Shown: one piece after another, positions 59,718 through 64,000 of the stretch | How the letters are laid out: the number at the start of each line of letters is the position of its first letter | Position numbering within the stretch: position 1 is the stretch's first letter | NCBI RefSeq assembly: GCF_000717655.1 | Contig: NZ_JNZY01000002.1 | Location: 1-64,000, forward strand | DNA length: 64,000 bases | Origin: Streptomyces katrae | Lineage (GTDB): Bacteria; Actinomycetota; Actinomycetes; Streptomycetales; Streptomycetaceae | Direction of reading: 5' to 3' | Notes under the pieces: generated by a model | Databases searched by the model: none | What the model was told of the DNA's origin: nothing | The model's input: the letters and a program-made list of their open reading frames with translations, nothing else | Program-made: the position numbers and the translations under genes

Positions 59718-60569
59718 TCAGGCGTCGGCGGCGAAGCGGTCGCGCAGGGCCGCGTACTCCGCGTCCGTCAGCAGGCCCGCGCTGTACAGCTCGCCCAGGT
59801 GGTGCAGGCGTTCGTCCGTGCGGGCCGCCGGGACCGAGGCCACCGGGGTGCGGCCGCGCAGGGCGGCGAGGACGGCCGCCGCGAACGGCAGCGACTCGTG
59901 CACCGCCCCGTATCCGACGCCGAACACCGCGGCCGCCAGGTCGTGGTCGGGCCTCGGTTCTCCGGTGCTGTCCCGCAGGAGCAGCCGCAGGTGGCCGCCC
60001 GGCTTCTCCGGCGAGCTCCACTCGACGCCGGTCAGCGCGGACAGCGGGTAACGCTGGTCGCCCGCCTTCCACTTGGTGCTGGTGGCGCCCGTACGCGACC
60101 AGTGGAACGTGACGGCCGAGCCGTCGAAGCCCAGCCGCGCGTCGTACGCCTTCAGCTGCAGCGGCGGCTGCGGCACCGGGACAAGGAAACGTTCCGCCGG
60201 ATCGGCCGCATCCGGACCCAGCCGGGCCCGTACGGCGTCCGCGAACTCGGCCGCCTGCGCGGCCCGGTCCGCCGGCAGCACCAGCCGGTACGGGTCGCAG
60301 GCCGCCCGCAACTGCCCCGCGGCGGCCTCCATCAGCGGATCCGCGCCCGTCCGCGGCACGGCGTGCAGGACCACCGCGTCCCGTTTCCCCCCGGACCCGG
60401 TCGTGTTCACGGTCACCCCCGACAACGCCTCGAAGGGGATCCGCCGCGCCCCGAGGGCATGAAGGAGTCTCGGAGTCCTCGGCGTTCTTATCCCCCGTGC
60501 GAAGCGGATGAGCACCGAGTCCGAGTCGAACTCCCAGACGGCATGGTTTCCGGCCAGTACGTCACCCAT
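59718..60569 (-). CDS. DUF4429/SHOCT domain protein
   Basis: The 283-residue soluble protein contains two DUF4429-like PH-fold units (about 5-110 and 128-235, e.g. WEFDSDSVLIRFARGIR and LGFDGSAVTFHWSRT). A C-terminal SHOCT motif (ERLHHLGELYSAGLLTDAEYAALRDRFA, 254-281) closes it. SHOCT helices often mediate assembly. The function is not known. ATG 60569 (MGDVLAGNHAVWEFD) gives the family start. Confidence 0.85.
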   Translation of the reverse strand: MGDVLAGNHAVWEFDSDSVLIRFARGIRTPRTPRLLHALGARRIPFEALSGVTVNTTGSGGKRDAVVLHAVPRTGADPLMEAAAGQLRAACDPYRLVLPADRAAQAAEFADAVRARLGPDAADPAERFLVPVPQPPLQLKAYDARLGFDGSAVTFHWSRTGATSTKWKAGDQRYPLSALTGVEWSSPEKPGGHLRLLLRDSTGEPRPDHDLAAAVFGVGYGAVHESLPFAAAVLAALRGRTPVASVPAARTDERLHHLGELYSAGLLTDAEYAALRDRFAADA

Positions 60570-60644
60570 GCGGCACATCGTAAGGGGACGTACCCCTGCG
60601 CGTCCCCCTCGGCGCAGAGCCCGTTTTCCGAGGCTCTACACGTG

Positions 60645-61880
60645 TCAGTCCCCGTCTGTCCCGGAAATTCCACGGCGGCACGCATCGTCGCCGGTCGCGC
60701 ACACAACGGAAGTGAACGTACCGGTTCCGATTTTGGCGAAGTTGTCCAGGGATCCGGTACCTGGCTCGAAATAGCCGGTGTGGAGCTTCGCCCCGGCCGA
60801 CGACAGCAGGCGCGATCCGAAGTCCGGCGACACCGGGTCCGCCCCGTGGCCGACCCCGCCGACCTCCAGGTGCGGTACGTCCGCGATCCAGTCCCCGGCG
60901 TCCCGCGTCGCCCACACCCGCGCCGACGTGTGCAGTTCGGCCACCGAGCCCGCGCGCATCCCGGGACTGCCCGCCACCACCACGTCCGTCACCCGTTCCG
61001 GCAGGGCGTGCGCGGCGACCCCGCACACCACCGAGCCGTAGCTGTGGCAGAACAGCGCCACGCTCGCATCGCCGGGCAGCGCAGCGGCCAGCGACTCCAG
61101 CCGCACGGCCCCGTCCACCGCCATCCGGCCGGTCGCCGCGTCCATGCCGACCCCGGTGGGCGCGGTGTAGCCGGCCCAGGCGATGACCGCGGTCCGGCTG
61201 TCGGGAGCCGCCGCGCGCTGGGCCTCGTACAGCGACTGCGCCATGCCGACGGGTGCGATGAGACGGCGCTGCGTGCGCTCGAAGGTGAGCACGTCGGTGT
61301 CCACTCCGGGGACGACCACCGAGATCCGGCCGGCCCGGTCGAGGTCGCCGAACACCTCTGCGACGCGGCCGCCGCCGGTGGGGTCGAAGGCGAGGATCTG
61401 CCGGCCCGGCTCGGCCAGGGAGGCGAAGCGGTGGGAGCGGCGGCCGGCCGTGGCGCGGTCGGCCGGGGTCAGGCGGACGTCCCGGCTGCGGGCCTCGTCC
61501 ACGCGCGCGGCCTGCTCCAGGCCGCGCAGGTTGGCCCGGTAGCGCAGCGCGGCGGGCGCCCCGTCGAGGTTGCCGACGACCAGGGGGTACCCCTCGGCGA
61601 GCCGGGCCCGCTGGGAGCCGTCGAGCTCGGCGAAGAACCGGGCGACCGTCCGTACGGGGGCGTCGGCGGCCGGCACCGGCCGGCCGTCGATGCGGGCCGT
61701 GGACCAGGAGGCGAGGGCGGCGGCGCGCAGGGAGGTCCCGGCGTCGGGCCGGTGCACGGCGGTCCAGCCGGTGGTCGCCAGCATGATGAAGACCACCGCG
61801 AGCGCGAGCAGGGTGCGCAGGGCGGCGGGGCGCGGGTCGGCGGCGAAGGCGGTGGAGTGGGCGAGGCCGGGCAGGTTCAC
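60645..61880 (-). CDS. DUF1023-type alpha/beta hydrolase
   Basis: The 411-residue protein has one N-terminal membrane helix (about 22-42), then an external region. The hydrolase domain has GRISVVVPGVDTDV (oxyanion strand), VIAWAGYTAPTGVGMDAA and the nucleophile in ALFCHSYGSVVCG (residue about 279). His near 355 (GGVGHGADPVSP) may complete the triad. DUF1023 proteins are common secreted or membrane-tethered esterase-like proteins of actinobacteria. The start is GTG 61880, 84 bases after the end of the TetR gene upstream. Confidence 0.85.
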   Translation of the reverse strand: MNLPGLAHSTAFAADPRPAALRTLLALAVVFIMLATTGWTAVHRPDAGTSLRAAALASWSTARIDGRPVPAADAPVRTVARFFAELDGSQRARLAEGYPLVVGNLDGAPAALRYRANLRGLEQAARVDEARSRDVRLTPADRATAGRRSHRFASLAEPGRQILAFDPTGGGRVAEVFGDLDRAGRISVVVPGVDTDVLTFERTQRRLIAPVGMAQSLYEAQRAAAPDSRTAVIAWAGYTAPTGVGMDAATGRMAVDGAVRLESLAAALPGDASVALFCHSYGSVVCGVAAHALPERVTDVVVAGSPGMRAGSVAELHTSARVWATRDAGDWIADVPHLEVGGVGHGADPVSPDFGSRLLSSAGAKLHTGYFEPGTGSLDNFAKIGTGTFTSVVCATGDDACRRGISGTDGD

Positions 61881-61964
61881 TGGGACCAGCGTAGGAGACC
61901 GGATCCGGGCACGGCGCCCGGGGTGACCGGGTTCACGGCCGACCGTGGGACCCCCTACGGAGGT

Positions 61965-62609
61965 TCAGCGCCAGTCGGCGGCAAGCGCCGGGCCGATCTG
62001 GTCAAGGCAGGCCTCGGTCATCCGCCGGATCGAGGCCACGCTGGCGTCCTCTCCCCGCCCCCACAGGCGGCCGGTGACCCTCATCACTCCGTAGAACGCG
62101 GCGACCGCCAGCCGGGGCCGCGGGTCGGTGTCCACGTCCAGGCCCTCGCGCTCGGCGATCAGCCGGGCGATGCGTTCCTCCAGCCCGGTCGAGCGGCGCA
62201 GGTGGACGGCGAGCAGCGCCGGGGTCGACTCGATGAGCCGGTACGTCCGCATGTAGAGGTCGACGGGGACCACGCCGCAGAGCGCCTCGTCGAGGGTGTC
62301 CCAGGCGCCGAGCACGGCGCCCCGCAGCGCCTCGAGGGGGCCCTCGGCGGGCGGCCGGGAGCGCAGCGCGGCGACGAAGTGCGACTCGACCAGGTCCTGG
62401 ACGGCGAAGGCCACCTCCTCCTTGTTGGCGAAGTACCGGAAGAAGGTCCGCTGGGAGACGTCCACGACGTCGGTGATCTCGTCGACGGTGGTGCGCTCGT
62501 ACCCCTGCTCGACGAACAGGAGGAGGGCGGCGCGCACCAGCGCGTCCCGGGTGCGCCGCTTCTTGCGTTCGCGAAGCCCGCGCGCCGGGACCGGCCGCTC
62601 GTCGGTCAT
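61965..62609 (-). CDS. TetR family transcriptional regulator
   Basis: The 214-residue regulator has an Arg/Lys-rich start, a helix-turn-helix (RDALVRAALLLFVEQGYERTTVDEITDVVDVSQRTFFRYFANKEEVAFAVQDLVE, about 21-75) and a helical ligand domain. VSQRTFFRYFANKEEV places it in the AcrR-like group. ATG 62609 and the adjacent GTG 62612 are equally possible. The DUF1023 hydrolase downstream on the same strand may be its partner. Confidence 0.9.
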   Translation of the reverse strand: MTDERPVPARGLRERKKRRTRDALVRAALLLFVEQGYERTTVDEITDVVDVSQRTFFRYFANKEEVAFAVQDLVESHFVAALRSRPPAEGPLEALRGAVLGAWDTLDEALCGVVPVDLYMRTYRLIESTPALLAVHLRRSTGLEERIARLIAEREGLDVDTDPRPRLAVAAFYGVMRVTGRLWGRGEDASVASIRRMTEACLDQIGPALAADWR

Positions 62610-62612
62610 CAC

Positions 62613-62987
62613 CGGAGGTGTCCTTCCCGCATGCTGCGCATGCCGAATCCGACGCCGAGTGAGCGGTCAGGTTACCCGTGACGGACCCGGCGGCCACTGT
62701 CCGTTAACCCGTTGGTGAGGGCCGTGGCCGCCACCGCCGTCCCGGCCGGCAGCCCGATCGGGGACAACCGGGAGCGGGCAGAGCCGCCCCGCTCGCCGCA
62801 GGCCACCGCACCCGCGTCAACCAGGTGCGTACGAGAGCCCCGCGGGACGGCTGCGGCGGGGCCGTCGCCTATCAGGGTGGACCCGCCCACGGCCCCTTCC
62901 GCCCGGCCGTCCTCGCAGGTCAGCGTGGGGTCCGAGGCGCCCCGGAACCGGTCCGGGGAGCCCCGGTCCACAAGGAGTTGACCTGTC
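62613..62987. other. 375-base stretch without a supported gene
   Basis: Frames on both strands are open because of GC bias but lack family-like sequence or good ribosome sites. The part near 62660-62710 (GGTTACCCGTGACG, TGTTAACCCG) is less GC-rich and could hold promoters for the TetR gene and the secreted protein gene. I see no repeat or RNA. Confidence 0.4.
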
Positions 62988-63389
62988 ATGCGTACGAGTT
63001 CACCCGCACGGTCCACCACCGTCCTCGCCGCGGCCTTCCTGGCCCTCGCCGCGTTCGTCCCGAGCACGGCAGGCACCGCACACGCCGCCGGCCCGCCGCC
63101 GGGCAAGGCCCCCGCCTGCGCCACCGGGCAGCTGTGCCTGTGGGCGAAGCCGGAGTTCAAGGGCACCCGCCATGCCCACGAGCTGAGCACCATGGACATC
63201 AACAGCTGTACGGCACTGCCCGCCGGGACCAGCGCCCAGTCGCTGGTCAACCGCACCGGACGGCCGGTGACCACCTACCAGTCGGCCGTGTGTGCCGAGA
63301 CCGGCGAGTTCCAGACCTACCCGGGCGACGGGGTCCAGCTGCCCCAATCGCTCTACCTGGTCCGGGCCTTCAAGGTGTGGGAACGCTAG
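62988..63389 (+). CDS. Secreted peptidase-inhibitor-I36-like protein
   Basis: The 133-residue protein has a signal peptide ending near residue 33 (AHAAG). A small beta-rich domain has ACATGQLCLWAKPEFKGTRHAHELSTMDINSCTALPAG, the GxLCLWxxxxFxG pattern of Streptomyces I36/crystallin-like inhibitors related to SMPI. Four cysteines suggest two disulfides. It is probably exported and could inhibit proteases, which is inference from family. ATG 62988 follows AAGGAG. Confidence 0.83.
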   Translation: MRTSSPARSTTVLAAAFLALAAFVPSTAGTAHAAGPPPGKAPACATGQLCLWAKPEFKGTRHAHELSTMDINSCTALPAGTSAQSLVNRTGRPVTTYQSAVCAETGEFQTYPGDGVQLPQSLYLVRAFKVWER

Positions 63390-64000
63390 TGCGCCGCCGG
63401 GGCCGCTTCGGGCACATGGGCCGGTACGTCGGCCCCCGCGCCCGGAGTGGCCCCCGCGCCCGGAGTGGTCCCCGCGCCCGGGGCGACCGTTCCGCCGAGG
63501 CGACCGATCTCGGCGCGCAGCGCCCGTACCTCCGCGGCCAGTTCGGCGATCGCGGCGGTCTGCGCCCGCTCCACCCGGTCGTCGCGGTCGAAGCGGGAGA
63601 TGAACCAGGCCGCGATGTTGGCGGTGACCACACCGAGCAGGGCGATCCCCGACAGCATCAGCCCCACCGCGAGCACCCGGCCGAGCCCGGTGGTGGGGGA
63701 GTGGTCCCCGTACCCGACGGTCGTCATGGTGGTGAAGCTCCACCACACGGCATCGCCCAGGTTCTTGATGTTGCCGTCGGGCGCGTCCCGCTCCACGCTC
63801 AGCACGGCGAGCGAGCCGAACATCAGCAGCCCGACCACCGCCCCCGCCACGTACGTGGTCAGCCGGATCTGCGGGGCCATCCGGGCCCGCCGGCCCACCA
63901 GCAGCAGCGTGGACACCAGCCGCAGCAGCCGCAGCGGCTGGAGCATCGGCAGCAGCACCGCGACCAGGTCCAGCCAGTGGGTCCGGACGAACGCCTTCTT
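63386..64000 (-). CDS. Potassium channel (Kch type), 5' end beyond the window
   Basis: The visible 204 codons continue past base 64000 (AFVRTHWLDLVAVLLPML is in frame at the edge), so the start is missing. LQPLRLLRLVSTLLLVGRRAR resembles a voltage-sensor S4 end. A helix, a pore loop with the selectivity filter TTVGYGD (TMTTVGYGDHSPTT) and a final helix (VLAVGLMLSGIALLGVVTANIAAWF) follow. A coiled-coil (AAIAELAAEVRALRAEIGRL) and a Gly/Pro-rich tail close it. It should be a tetrameric potassium channel of the voltage-gated-like group. Confidence 0.88.
   Translation of the reverse strand, partial: KKAFVRTHWLDLVAVLLPMLQPLRLLRLVSTLLLVGRRARMAPQIRLTTYVAGAVVGLLMFGSLAVLSVERDAPDGNIKNLGDAVWWSFTTMTTVGYGDHSPTTGLGRVLAVGLMLSGIALLGVVTANIAAWFISRFDRDDRVERAQTAAIAELAAEVRALRAEIGRLGGTVAPGAGTTPGAGATPGAGADVPAHVPEAAPAAH

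Noticed and set aside
62672..63274. A 200-codon minus-strand frame across the secreted I36-like gene
   Set aside because: Composition is shadow-like. The plus-strand gene has a signal peptide, ribosome site and family motif.

Overview
The window is a 64 kb piece of an actinobacterial chromosome, almost certainly Streptomyces. GC content is very high, third codon positions are nearly all G or C, GTG starts are common, and many adjacent genes share an ATGA stop/start overlap. The gene order (dnaG and dgt; nasA; an HrdA-type sigma factor with an ABC exporter pair; an mbl-type actin homologue; the fabF-acpP-fabH-fabD-fasR block) matches, from memory, the S. coelicolor SCO25xx to SCO23xx region read leftwards. 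It is core-region DNA. I see no insertion sequence, prophage, integrase or CRISPR array, and no antibiotic gene cluster.

Layout. 0.1-5.4 kb: a ferric-reductase-like flavoprotein scrambled by a small repeat, a TauE/SafE exporter, a class F sortase with a secreted partner, a decayed secreted-protein gene, cutA and a gamma-glutamylcyclotransferase-fold gene. 5.4-10.9 kb (minus): a likely operon of CbiX-type chelatase, dNTP triphosphohydrolase, FAD reductase and DNA primase. 11.2-15.7 kb: a SanA/YdcF protein, an SDR gene broken by an in-frame TAG, nasA and decayed reading frames. 15.9-22.7 kb: HrdA-like sigma factor, heterodimeric ABC exporter, FGGY kinase and a YtxH-like protein. 22.8-23.3 kb: two identical tRNA-Asn genes and a CAT-anticodon tRNA.

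23.3-36.1 kb: YbdK-type ligase, MFS transporter, cupin, a DUF6461-like protein, a fused acyl-CoA carboxyltransferase, a LysE exporter carrying a large repeat-derived insertion, an Lrp regulator, an Mbl-like protein translationally coupled to a GAF sensor kinase, a secreted lipase, hypotheticals and a MarR regulator. 36.2-50.8 kb: quinone-oxidoreductase-like protein, Ohr, EI24 membrane protein, imine-reductase-like enzyme with HxlR regulator, thioesterase-like protein, two envelope glycosyltransferase-like membrane proteins, carbon-nitrogen hydrolase, TetR with GH3 glucosidase, and an SGNH lipoprotein. 51.0-56.6 kb: DUF3145 and the type II fatty acid synthase operon (fasR, fabD, fabH, acpP, fabF, transcribed leftwards). 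56.7-64 kb: pirin, serine hydrolase, MerR with aldo-keto reductase, DUF4429/SHOCT protein, DUF1023 hydrolase, TetR, a secreted I36-type protein and a potassium channel cut by the window end.

The recurring theme is damage and remodelling by short interspersed Streptomyces repeats. One scrambles the ferric reductase. Two different ones sit tail-to-tail between dnaG and its convergent neighbour, and DnaG has no stop there, so its frame runs on about 190 codons antisense through two genes. Another is part of a roughly 176-residue in-frame insertion in the LysE exporter. I found no clearly new biological system. The repeat-driven gene remodelling and the Mbl-GAF kinase pair are the most interesting points.
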